NCBI GenBank assembly: GCA_000314955.1
Contig: BAEM01000056.1
Location: 62,001 to 126,000, forward strand
Source: Paraglaciecola chathamensis S18K6
GTDB taxonomy: Bacteria > Pseudomonadota > Gammaproteobacteria > Enterobacterales > Alteromonadaceae
Reading direction: 5' to 3'
DNA length: 64,000 nt
A model generated the notes under the pieces. That model was not told the DNA's origin and did no database searches. It saw nothing but the letters and a program-made list of their open reading frames with translations. Positions 45,282 to 52,897 of the stretch are shown piece by piece (position 1 is the first letter of the stretch; the number at the start of each line of letters is the position of its first letter). The position numbers and the translations under genes were made by a program.

Positions 45282-46373
45282 ATGGGTTTTAAATGCGGCA
45301 TAGTAGGATTACCGAACGTAGGTAAGTCTACACTTTTCAATGCTTTGACCAAAGCCGGTATCGAAGCCGCTAACTTTCCGTTTTGTACGATTGAGCCAAA
45401 TACAGGCGTGGTACCTGTTCCCGATCCTCGTTTAGACAAGCTCGCTGCTATCGTTGACCCTAAGCGCATCATACCTACCACGATGGAATTTGTGGATATC
45501 GCCGGATTAGTTGAAGGCGCGTCAAAAGGTGAAGGCCTAGGCAACAAGTTTTTAGCAAACATTCGTGAAACAGATGCAATCGGCCACGTTGTTCGTTGTT
45601 TTGATAACGACAATATTGTTCACGTTGCGGGTAAAATTAACCCTCAAGATGATATCGACATCATCAATACAGAATTAGCATTAGCGGATCTTGAAACCAC
45701 TGAAAAAGCGCTTCTACGCCTAGCGAAACGTGCTAAAGGCGGCGATGCTGATGCCAAATTCGAGCTAAAAGTACTTGAAAAAATTAAGCCGCATTTAGAT
45801 GAAGGCGAGTTACTGCGCTCAGTTGAGTTGGAAAAAGAAGAATTAAAAGCCATCAGCTACATGAACTTCTTAACGCTTAAACCGACCATGTACATTGCCA
45901 ATGTGAATGAAGACGGCTTTGAGAACAACCCATACTTAGATAAAGTACGTGCGATTGCAGAAGGTGAAAACGCCGTGGTTGTTGCAGTATGCGCCGAAAT
46001 GGAAGCGGAAATTGGTGAGCTTGAAGATGACGAGCGCGCTGAGTTCATGGCTGAAATGGGACTTGAAGAGCCGGGCTTAAATCGTGTTATTCGTAGCGGT
46101 TATAGCTTGTTGAGCTTAAACACTTATTTTACGGCTGGTGTTCAAGAAGTGCGAGCGTGGACCTTCCCAATCGGTTCAACTGCACCGCAAACAGCCGGTA
46201 TTATTCATACCGATTTTGAAAAGGGCTTTATTCGCGCTGAAGTCATTGGTTACGACAACTATGTAGAGTTCAATGGTGAACAAGGTGCGAAAGACGCAGG
46301 TAAATGGCGATTAGAAGGTAAAGAGTACATCGTTAAAGATGGTGATGTTATTCACTTCCGTTTTAACGTTTAG
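45282..46373 (+). CDS. ychF: YchF/Ola1-type ATPase-GTPase
   Basis: 363 residues, standard length. P-loop [15 protein letters not shown], switch region [12 protein letters not shown], the domain IGHVVRCFD and a C-terminal TGS domain ([13 protein letters not shown]...[11 protein letters not shown]). A conserved ribosome-associated P-loop protein involved in translation and stress response; it prefers ATP. AGAGG ribosome site. Confidence 0.97.
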   Translation: MGFKCGIVGLPNVGKSTLFNALTKAGIEAANFPFCTIEPNTGVVPVPDPRLDKLAAIVDPKRIIPTTMEFVDIAGLVEGASKGEGLGNKFLANIRETDAIGHVVRCFDNDNIVHVAGKINPQDDIDIINTELALADLETTEKALLRLAKRAKGGDADAKFELKVLEKIKPHLDEGELLRSVELEKEELKAISYMNFLTLKPTMYIANVNEDGFENNPYLDKVRAIAEGENAVVVAVCAEMEAEIGELEDDERAEFMAEMGLEEPGLNRVIRSGYSLLSLNTYFTAGVQEVRAWTFPIGSTAPQTAGIIHTDFEKGFIRAEVIGYDNYVEFNGEQGAKDAGKWRLEGKEYIVKDGDVIHFRFNV

Positions 46374-46416
46374 CGATTAGCGATTCTATCGTTACGCTAA
46401 CGCATTCTTCCCCTGT

Positions 46417-46444
46417 AAAAACAGAGCAATTTTGCTCTGTTTTT
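46417..46444 (+). terminator. Rho-independent terminator after ychF
   Basis: CAGAGCAA pairs with TTGCTCTG, extended by A/T runs on both sides, with a two-base loop and a TTTTT tail. It ends the rplY-pth-ychF unit. Confidence 0.9.
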
Positions 46445-46614
46445 CGTTTTATACCCATTCCCCCTAATATAAATCGGTATTCCTAGACTAAAGCCGTAAA
46501 GACAAATCTTGCCCCTAGATTAAGCTATTAACACGAATCACCAACTCGCGCTTTCTTCAGGGTAAGCCGAGCGTCGAATAATTAGCCTTTGTGCTCAAGA
46601 GGGGTTCACTTCAC

Positions 46615-47850
46615 TTGCGTTTTTTCTCTTTAGTTCTGTTACTAATCGCTATTCTGTTGCCACAAAAAGCATTGGCGAGAGAGACGTTAAATATTGGCTT
46701 GTTGATTGCCAACAAAAGCCAGCGCGCGGCGTACAACCAACTTGCGGTACAGTTCGAAAAAGCATACCCCCACCTTGCTGTTAACTACATAGTGCTAGAC
46801 GACAAACGTTATAAACATTCTATCGACGTATGGTTAAAAAAGAAAAAAGGCCTAGATGTGCTTTACTGGCAAGCAGGAAATCGCCTCAAGCAGTTTGCCT
46901 CTATGAATTTACTTGAGCCTTTGGACTCACTTTGGCTTGAGCAAAATTGGCGAGATAACTTCCCTTCAAACCTTCAAAACACTCTGCAACACGATGGGCA
47001 CATCTATGCTCTGCCCTACGCCTTTTACCAGTGGGGTATTTACTATAAGAAGTCGCTGTTCGCAAAATTCAACCTTAACGCGCCCAAAACATGGAGCGCT
47101 TTCCTTAACGTCTGCGATGTCCTCAAGCAAAATGACATCGCCCCAATCGTAATTGGTGGTAAAGGAAGTTGGTCAGTAGCCGCATGGTTTGACTACTTTA
47201 ATCTGCGTATAAATGGCCTCGACTTTCATCAACAGCTTATGAGCGGAAATACCTCTTACACTGATAAACGCGTAATCCAAGTATTTAAGACGTGGAAAGT
47301 CCTGATTGATTTAGAATATATTGTATCTGCGGCCGACAATAAAAACTGGCAAGACGCCTTACCTTATATTTACCACGATATCGCTGGCATGACGTTATTA
47401 GGCACGTTTGCAGAACACCATATTGCTAAGTTGCGTAGTGATGACATTGGCTTTTTTCGCTTCCCGCAAATAGTCCCAAGTATGCCGTTTTATGAAGAAA
47501 CGCCGATTGAGGTATTTGTTATTCCCCAAAATGCCCAACACAAAGAAGGTGCTCGGCTTTTTCTAGCATTTGTTGGCCAACATGAAGTACAGGCGCAGCT
47601 TAATTTAGCACTTGGTTATGACTCAGCGCATTCATACGCCACTAAACATCACTTATATCCTTCAGTGACGCCTGCCGAAATAAGCTCAAGCAACAGTGGG
47701 ATCGCACAATATTTTGATCGCGACACCAACAAAGCCATGTCACTAAGAGGGGTGAAAATTATGTCAGAATTTCTAAGCGATCCCAACGTCGCCCTCGCCA
47801 CCAGTGAACTCGAAAAAGTGCGCTTGAGTACACGCGCTCAAACGCCTTAA
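46615..47850 (+). CDS. Periplasmic solute-binding protein, sugar-ABC type, without transporter
   Basis: About 411 residues. Signal peptide RFFSLVLLLIAILLPQKALA; then RETLNIGLLIANKSQRAAYNQLAVQFEKAYP and WSVAAWFDYFNLRING, typical of extracellular solute-binding proteins of the carbohydrate group. No permease or ATPase gene lies nearby, so it may serve a distant transporter or a sensor. The frame opens at GTG 46591; TTG 46615 gives a clean signal peptide with AGAGGGG upstream. Confidence 0.82.
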   Translation: MRFFSLVLLLIAILLPQKALARETLNIGLLIANKSQRAAYNQLAVQFEKAYPHLAVNYIVLDDKRYKHSIDVWLKKKKGLDVLYWQAGNRLKQFASMNLLEPLDSLWLEQNWRDNFPSNLQNTLQHDGHIYALPYAFYQWGIYYKKSLFAKFNLNAPKTWSAFLNVCDVLKQNDIAPIVIGGKGSWSVAAWFDYFNLRINGLDFHQQLMSGNTSYTDKRVIQVFKTWKVLIDLEYIVSAADNKNWQDALPYIYHDIAGMTLLGTFAEHHIAKLRSDDIGFFRFPQIVPSMPFYEETPIEVFVIPQNAQHKEGARLFLAFVGQHEVQAQLNLALGYDSAHSYATKHHLYPSVTPAEISSSNSGIAQYFDRDTNKAMSLRGVKIMSEFLSDPNVALATSELEKVRLSTRAQTP

Positions 47851-47959
47851 ATTGCGTTGCATTAATGTGGGTACCAAAGTGCTTTTGCGCACTTAAAAAG
47901 CGAATGCATCAACAGCATAATTCCTCTACCCTTGTTTTTTAGGTCAACGAGAAGTCTTT

Positions 47960-48712
47960 ATGCCTAACAACAAAGTTGTATTGATAACAGGTGGCAGCCG
48001 CGGAATAGGTGCACAAACGGCTAAATTGTTCGCAGAACATGGATATGCAGTGTGCATAAATTATCGTCAAGATGTAAATGCCGCTCGCGACGTCGAACAA
48101 TACATACACGATTTAGGCGGCAACTGCATATTAGTGCAGGGTGACATAGCAAAAGAAGAAGACGTTGTGCGCCTTTTTAGGGAAACCAAACAAAAGCTAG
48201 GGCCCATATCAGTTATGGTTAATAACGCGGCAATACTTCATCAACAAGGAAAAATTACCGAGTTAACCGCTGCGCGAATTGAGAACACATTCAGCGTAAA
48301 TGTCACAGGCAGCTTCTTGTGCTGTATCGAAGCGGTGAAACACATGGCATACAGCTATCAAGGCGACGGGGGCGTTATCATCGATGTTTCATCTATGGCG
48401 GCGCTGAGTGGCTCAGCAAATGAGTATATTGATTATGCGGCTTCTAAAGGCGCTATTGATACATTAACGAAAGGGCTTGCCAAAGAAATGGCACATGAAG
48501 GAATTCGAGTTAATGGTGTCCGGCCCGGCTTGATTTACACTCAGATGCACAAAGATGGCGGCGAAGCTAACAGGGTCGACCGATTAAAAAGCAAAATCCC
48601 TTTGGGCCGAGGTGGTCAGCCACAAGAAGTCGCTCAAGCTATTTATTGGCTCGCGTCTGATGCAGCGTCGTTCACCACAGGCAGTTTCATTGATGTTTCT
48701 GGTGGTCTCTAG
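47960..48712 (+). CDS. Short-chain dehydrogenase/reductase
   Basis: 250 residues, classical SDR. NAD(P) motif TGGSRGIGAQTAKLF, NNAA in VMVNNAAILHQ, catalytic Ser in IDVSSMAALSG and YAASKGAIDTL (Tyr, Lys). It resembles YgfF-like oxidoreductases; substrate unknown. ATG with ACGAGAAG upstream. Likely monocistronic. Confidence 0.9.
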   Translation: MPNNKVVLITGGSRGIGAQTAKLFAEHGYAVCINYRQDVNAARDVEQYIHDLGGNCILVQGDIAKEEDVVRLFRETKQKLGPISVMVNNAAILHQQGKITELTAARIENTFSVNVTGSFLCCIEAVKHMAYSYQGDGGVIIDVSSMAALSGSANEYIDYAASKGAIDTLTKGLAKEMAHEGIRVNGVRPGLIYTQMHKDGGEANRVDRLKSKIPLGRGGQPQEVAQAIYWLASDAASFTTGSFIDVSGGL

Positions 48713-48829
48713 CTTTAATTTTTTACCGTGATAAATATATAACCATTCTTATGACTAAATCCGCCTCCCTCGGTGGTAAAATCGACTTCAATCAGTCAAC
48801 ACTACTTTTAACCTGATAATAGAACACAC

Positions 48830-49282
48830 ATGAAACCCATATTTGATATACAACCTTTGATCGGTACCTCACAAATTCCTCTAAATGCACCACGAGAGCA
48901 ATTACTGAGTACGTTAAACCAACCGTTTAAATCGATAAATAAGTACCCTGAGCGTGCACAGCCAAGTGATGCATTCTATCGCAATGATGTACATGTCTCT
49001 TATCAAGGGCAACCTGCTAGCGTGGAGTCAATCGAATTTGCCTACAGCGATTTATACGATATCACCCTATTAGGCGAGTCTATCCTCAATCTCCCAGTAA
49101 AAAGTGCTCTGTCAAAGCTTGAACTGCTCACCGGCCACACGCCTCAAACAGACGATAATGGCTACACCTATCAAATTCCTTCGCTAGGTATCTGGCTATG
49201 GCGTGAATCAAACGATAATTTCGATGAAAACGGCTTTTACTTTTTCACTATAGGTGTAAAAGCAATAGCAGAACCTCTTTAG
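48830..49282 (+). CDS. Hypothetical protein, 150 residues
   Basis: Not recognised by name. It is soluble, alpha/beta, and begins with a repeated theme seen in many small solitary proteins: IPLNAPREQLLSTLN, a VHVSYQGQPASVESIEFAYSD strand pair, then LPVKSALSKLELL, YTYQIPSLGIWLWR and FYFFTIGV. This order recalls immunity-like or SMI-type small domains of polymorphic toxin systems, but no toxin gene is nearby, so the comparison is weak. A hairpin (49316-49332) follows. Confidence 0.65.
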   Translation: MKPIFDIQPLIGTSQIPLNAPREQLLSTLNQPFKSINKYPERAQPSDAFYRNDVHVSYQGQPASVESIEFAYSDLYDITLLGESILNLPVKSALSKLELLTGHTPQTDDNGYTYQIPSLGIWLWRESNDNFDENGFYFFTIGVKAIAEPL

Positions 49283-49876
49283 ATACCTAACGACCCGCCA
49301 GAATAGTGCGCTTTGGGCTCTCGCTGAGAGCCTTCGCCTGACGAAAGCACCACCACTGGGCATTTATTGTTTGGGTTAAATGATAACGAGGGCGAGCAAT
49401 CTGTTTTATCGTTTCGAGTTTATTGTTTCGAGCTTATTATTTCGAGCTTATTGTTTCGATTTTTAGATCTTAATTTTTCAGTTTTGTTTTTTGGCTTTTG
49501 CTTTTTTACTTTAATTTTTTGCCTAAACGTTACGATTACTCCCCTGCCTAACTGCGAAAACTAAGCAGCAATTGAAGTTTTCCCAAAAAAACGTAATTTT
49601 TTAGCGTAAAACGTTTGTTTTTAACGAAATATAACCTGCCGATACCGAACATTAGCTAGCAACTACCGATTAATGAACACGAATGCAGGGTTAATTTCAT
49701 AAAAATACTCAAAAATAGACAATATGGGCAAAACTAATTTCACACTAGGCGGACTGCAAAACCAATCAGCAGGACGAAAAACACGCAGCGATAGTTAATT
49801 TTTAGCCACAATTAGTATAAATTCACAACAGCTGTTTATTATGCGAGCAAACAGTCATCTTATCTTAAAAAAACGG
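49283..49876. other. AT-rich non-coding region with small hairpin and tandem repeat
   Basis: About 600 bp between the hypothetical gene and the tRNA promoter. It holds a hairpin GGCTCTC-GCT-GAGAGCC (49316-49332), a 14-bp tandem repeat (49406-49461) and long T/A-rich stretches. A 65-codon open frame over the repeat is hydrophobic by composition only, without a ribosome site, and is not called. I see nothing else. Confidence 0.6.
49406..49461. repeat. 14-bp tandem repeat, four copies
   Basis: TTATCGTTTCGAGT, TTATTGTTTCGAGC, TTATTATTTCGAGC and TTATTGTTTCGATT at 49406, 49420, 49434 and 49448. Each carries a TTCGA core, so TTCGAG-like motifs recur every 14 bp. Confidence 0.8.
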
Positions 49877-49905
49877 TTGACGACTAAAAGCCTAATCAGC
49901 ATAAT
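49877..49905 (+). promoter_or_regulatory. Sigma-70 promoter of the tRNA operon
   Basis: TTGACG (49877-49882), 17-bp spacer, CATAAT (49900-49905), then a GC-rich ACGCGCC discriminator typical of stringently controlled stable-RNA promoters. The first tRNA begins 31 bp downstream. Confidence 0.75.
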
Positions 49906-49936
49906 ACGCGCCACTTCCAAGAGGGAGTGAAGGAAT

Positions 49937-50013
49937 GGCTACATAGCTCAGTTGGTTAGAGCACATCACTCATAATGATGGGGTCGCAGGTTCGAATCCC
50001 GCTGTAGCCACCA
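49937..50013 (+). tRNA. tRNA-Met (CAT), elongator type
   Basis: 77 bases with CCA. Acceptor GGCTACA/TGTAGCC; anticodon stem CATCA/TGATG with loop CTCATAA. Base-paired first position and overall sequence match the elongator Met tRNA, not the initiator. First gene of the operon. Confidence 0.93.
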
Positions 50014-50058
50014 TTTCCTGTTTAACTAAATTTATTTAGCAAGCAGGGAAAAAAATGT

Positions 50059-50143
50059 GCGGGAGTGGTGGAATTGGTAGACACGCTGGATTTAGGTTCC
50101 AGTGCTTCACGGCGTGAGAGTTCGAGTCTCTCCTTCCGCACCA
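50059..50143 (+). tRNA. tRNA-Leu (TAG)
   Basis: 85 bases with a long variable arm and CCA. Acceptor GCGGGAG pairs with CTTCCGC; anticodon loop TTTAGGT gives TAG. Second gene of the operon. Confidence 0.95.
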
Positions 50144-50147
50144 TGTT

Positions 50148-50222
50148 TGGGATATCGCCAAGTGGTAAGGCAACGGGTTTTGATCCCGTCATTCGTTGGT
50201 TCGAATCCAGCTATCCCAGCCA
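50148..50222 (+). tRNA. tRNA-Gln (TTG)
   Basis: 75 bases, identical to the copy at 41520-41594 and to the next gene. Starts four bases after the tRNA-Leu CCA. Confidence 0.97.
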
Positions 50223-50258
50223 TTTTTTCAATAAATAGATTGTTGATATCTGTTTTAT

Positions 50259-50333
50259 TGGGATATCGCCAAGTGGTAAGGCAACGGGTTTTGATCCCGT
50301 CATTCGTTGGTTCGAATCCAGCTATCCCAGCCA
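50259..50333 (+). tRNA. tRNA-Gln (TTG), second copy in the operon
   Basis: 75 bases, identical to the preceding tRNA-Gln; the 36-bp spacer between them is not duplicated. Last gene of the Met-Leu-Gln-Gln operon. Confidence 0.97.
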
Positions 50334-50366
50334 TATTTAGTGAGTTATCTCACATGTATATGCGAG

Positions 50367-50393
50367 AAAGCCAGACTTATGTCTGGCTTTTTT
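50367..50393 (+). terminator. Rho-independent terminator of the tRNA operon
   Basis: AAAGCCAGAC, a TTAT loop, GTCTGGCTTT and a continued T run; 33 bp after the last tRNA. Confidence 0.92.
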
Positions 50394-50522
50394 CGTTTTC
50401 AGGCTAAATCTTCTGTAATTTACTTTTTCCGGTCTTTTCCCTTCTTTGTACCTAGACACACCTAGCATTAAACGGCACACTTTATTCTAATAATCATATA
50501 ATTATAATTTACGGATCGCCTT

Positions 50523-51938
50523 TTGATTTCTGAACTCGTCAGTTTTATAAATAATATATTATGGGGTGAAGGCCAGGTACTGATTTACCTGCTTATCATT
50601 GCCGGTGTTTGGTTCACACTCAAACTGAACTTTATTCAAATACGTCACTTCCGTCATATGTTTAGCGTCATGAAAGGCAGTGGTAAGAGTGACAAATCAG
50701 GGATCAGCTCTTTTCAAGCTCTGTGTACCAGTTTATCAGCTCGTGTCGGCACGGGTAATTTAGCCGGTGTGGCCGTGGCCATTTCACTGGGCGGAGCCGG
50801 TGCAGTCTTTTGGATGTGGGTCATTGCATTACTTGGTATGGCAACGGGATTTGCAGAAAGCGTTTTGGGCCAATTATATAAAGTACGCGATGACAACGGT
50901 GAATATCGAGGCGGGCCCGCTTACTATATTCAACAAGGGTTAAATAAGCGTTGGTTGGCAATTACCTTCGCATTGTTTTTATTCCTTGGCTATGGCTTTA
51001 TTTTCAGTGCAGTTCAAGCCAATACCATCACAGACGCCCTCAACTTCGCCTACGATATCCCTACTCTACACTCAGGTTTAGTGATCATAGGGCTAGCAGC
51101 GCTTATCGTGGTTGGCGGCTTGCGTGCTATCGCTCGGTTTGCCGAATGGGTAGTCCCTTTTATGGCAGTCGGCTACATCGCTGTGACCTTGTTCGTTACC
51201 ATCATGAATATTGATCTATTACTTGCCATGTTGATGGACATCATTCAATCCGCCTTTGGCTTACAAGAGGCCGGAGCTGGCGCGCTCGGTGCGGCATTCA
51301 AAAACGGTGTGCAACGCGGGCTTTATTCGAACGAAGCCGGTTCTGGTAGTGTACCGCACGCAGCAGCCAGTGCTACGCCAAATCCTAATCACCCTGTATC
51401 CCAAGGTTATGTACAAATGCTTGGGGTATTTATCGATACTATGATCTTATGTACCTGCACAGCGTTTGTTATCTTGTTGGCAGGTGGGTCATCAAGCGAC
51501 CAAATGGAGGGCATTCGTTTAACGCAAAATGCCATGAGTAGCCATTTAGGTGGTGGTGGGACAGAGTTTGTCGCAGCCGCAATTAGTTTATTTGCATTTA
51601 CCTCTGTAGTAGCAAACTATGCATACGGTGAAAGTAACCTGCACATGTTTAAGCTCGATAACAAACTTGGCAGAGCCTGTTATACCACAGGCTACTTAGC
51701 CATGATTTTGTGGGGTTCAATGGCCGCGTTACCAGAAGTATGGGCCGCTGCGGATATGGCGTTAGGGCTGATGACGGTGATTAACATTACCGCAATCATT
51801 ATGCTGACACCAACCATAGTCTCCATTAGCAAAGATTACTTTGATAAACATAAGCAGGGTAAAAACATGGAGTACCACACCGGCGATTGTGAAATTCAGG
51901 GAGAAAGTGAAAAAGGCATATGGGATAAAGGCGATTAA
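50523..51938 (+). CDS. Sodium:alanine symporter (AgcS family)
   Basis: 471 residues with about eleven membrane segments. The signature is RGLYSNEAGSGSVPHAAASA, and SARVGTGNLAGVAVAISLGGAGAVFWMW lies in the N-terminal part. Imports alanine or glycine with sodium across the inner membrane. The start is a TTG (50523) after a weak GGATCG site, consistent with the family N-terminus. Single gene. Confidence 0.93.
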   Translation: MISELVSFINNILWGEGQVLIYLLIIAGVWFTLKLNFIQIRHFRHMFSVMKGSGKSDKSGISSFQALCTSLSARVGTGNLAGVAVAISLGGAGAVFWMWVIALLGMATGFAESVLGQLYKVRDDNGEYRGGPAYYIQQGLNKRWLAITFALFLFLGYGFIFSAVQANTITDALNFAYDIPTLHSGLVIIGLAALIVVGGLRAIARFAEWVVPFMAVGYIAVTLFVTIMNIDLLLAMLMDIIQSAFGLQEAGAGALGAAFKNGVQRGLYSNEAGSGSVPHAAASATPNPNHPVSQGYVQMLGVFIDTMILCTCTAFVILLAGGSSSDQMEGIRLTQNAMSSHLGGGGTEFVAAAISLFAFTSVVANYAYGESNLHMFKLDNKLGRACYTTGYLAMILWGSMAALPEVWAAADMALGLMTVINITAIIMLTPTIVSISKDYFDKHKQGKNMEYHTGDCEIQGESEKGIWDKGD

Positions 51939-51997
51939 GCTTACCTCAACGACTCTTTTGTCCTTGTATTGATATCCATTAGGACCCCTCACACAAA

Positions 51998-52021
51998 GAA
52001 GCCGCTAAATTTAGCGGCTTC
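51998..52021. terminator. Perfect palindrome downstream of agcS
   Basis: GAAGCCGCTAAA followed immediately by its exact complement; a 24-bp perfect palindrome 60 bp after the stop. No T run, but it is likely a terminator or RNA end shared by the convergent agcS and FMN reductase genes. Confidence 0.6.
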
Positions 52022-52038
52022 ATGCTATTCGGTTCTAA

Positions 52039-52058
52039 TACCAATTCCAATAAATAAT
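52039..52058. repeat. Copy of a dispersed palindromic-element arm
   Basis: TACCAATTCCAATAAATAA repeats the arm of the element at 22206-22312. It lies beside the stop of the FMN reductase gene. Confidence 0.5.
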
Positions 52059-52066
52059 TAGCCGGC

Positions 52067-52636
52067 CTAATTCGATGTTTCTGAAATAAGCCGCGCGACA
52101 ATTGAGTTCAAAGCACGTTGCTGCTTTTCGTTGGTTAGATTTCCTTGCTCATCAAATGCGGTCATTCCACCACCAATAGCGAGTTGCTCTGGGATCACCA
52201 TCACCTGAATATTGCCAAGTAACATGCGAAGTGGCACCAAGCCACGCAAGCCACCGAGCGCGCCAGGTGATGTAGACGCCAAGCCCGCAACTTTATCAGC
52301 AAAGGCTGACAATGGACGTTCTTTCTCTGTATGTGGGCGTGAAATCCAATCAATCGTGTTTTTTAACAGAGCTGAAAACGAACTGTTGTATTCTGGCGAT
52401 GCAATGAAAATCCCTGAGTGCTCAACAAACAGCGCTTTAAGTTTAATCGCATTTTCTGGTAAGCCACCAGCCACTTCATCATCTGCATCGTAAATCGGTA
52501 AAGGGTAATCTTTAAGATCTATAAAAGTCGCATCAGCCCCTTGCTCCATTGCTAGCTCATAAGCGACTTTCGCCAATTTCTTATTTAATGAATCTTTTCT
52601 CGCACTTCCTGCTAAAAATAGTATTTTTGAAGACAT
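52067..52636 (-). CDS. NAD(P)H-dependent FMN reductase family flavoprotein
   Basis: 189 residues, flavodoxin-like fold. FMN phosphate loop LFLAGSARKDSLNKKLAK and SPEYNSSFSALLKNTIDWISR are the hallmarks of the YieF/ChrR-type reductases, which reduce quinones, chromate or azo compounds. Cytoplasmic. Lies 25 bp downstream of the small membrane-protein gene. Confidence 0.92.
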   Translation of the reverse strand: MSSKILFLAGSARKDSLNKKLAKVAYELAMEQGADATFIDLKDYPLPIYDADDEVAGGLPENAIKLKALFVEHSGIFIASPEYNSSFSALLKNTIDWISRPHTEKERPLSAFADKVAGLASTSPGALGGLRGLVPLRMLLGNIQVMVIPEQLAIGGGMTAFDEQGNLTNEKQQRALNSIVARLISETSN

Positions 52637-52661
52637 AGTTTTTCTGCTTAGTAAGAGATAA

Positions 52662-52841
52662 TTAATTTGATGTAAAGTGCATAATGAGCTGCACGATAAC
52701 CATTACCACTAAAAGAGGTAGTATCCACCGGCTCATTTTCGACATTTGCTCATTAGACAACCTAAAGCTTGAGCGTTCAAGTAAGGGCACCACAATTAAC
52801 AGGGCGACTAATAAAACGCCCAATATGATTAATACGGTCAA
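52662..52841 (-). CDS. 59-residue two-helix membrane protein (TTG start)
   Basis: An unlisted small gene. AAGGAG lies six bases before a TTG at 52841, followed by TVLIILGVLLVALLIVVPLL (helix 1), a polar loop ERSSFRLSNEQMSKMSRW, and ILPLLVVMVIVQLIMHF (helix 2), ending at TAA 52662. The good ribosome site and hydrophobic/polar design argue for a real gene. Lies between the DUF885 gene (57 bp upstream) and the FMN reductase (25 bp downstream), probably in the same transcript. Function unknown. Confidence 0.7.
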   Translation of the reverse strand: MTVLIILGVLLVALLIVVPLLERSSFRLSNEQMSKMSRWILPLLVVMVIVQLIMHFTSN

Positions 52842-52897
52842 CTCACTCTCCTTATCCTGTGGTCAAAAGTTATCGGCATGCTGGTTGCGGTTCACCA

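Noticed and set aside
49367-49564. Plus-strand 65-codon hydrophobic frame
   Set aside because: It arises from T-rich repeat DNA; no ribosome site and Phe-rich composition by base content only.
50107-50334. Minus-strand frame with [20 protein letters not shown] repeated twice, and its plus-strand counterpart at 50102-50407
   Set aside because: Both are translations of the tRNA-Leu and tRNA-Gln genes, a well-known annotation artefact.
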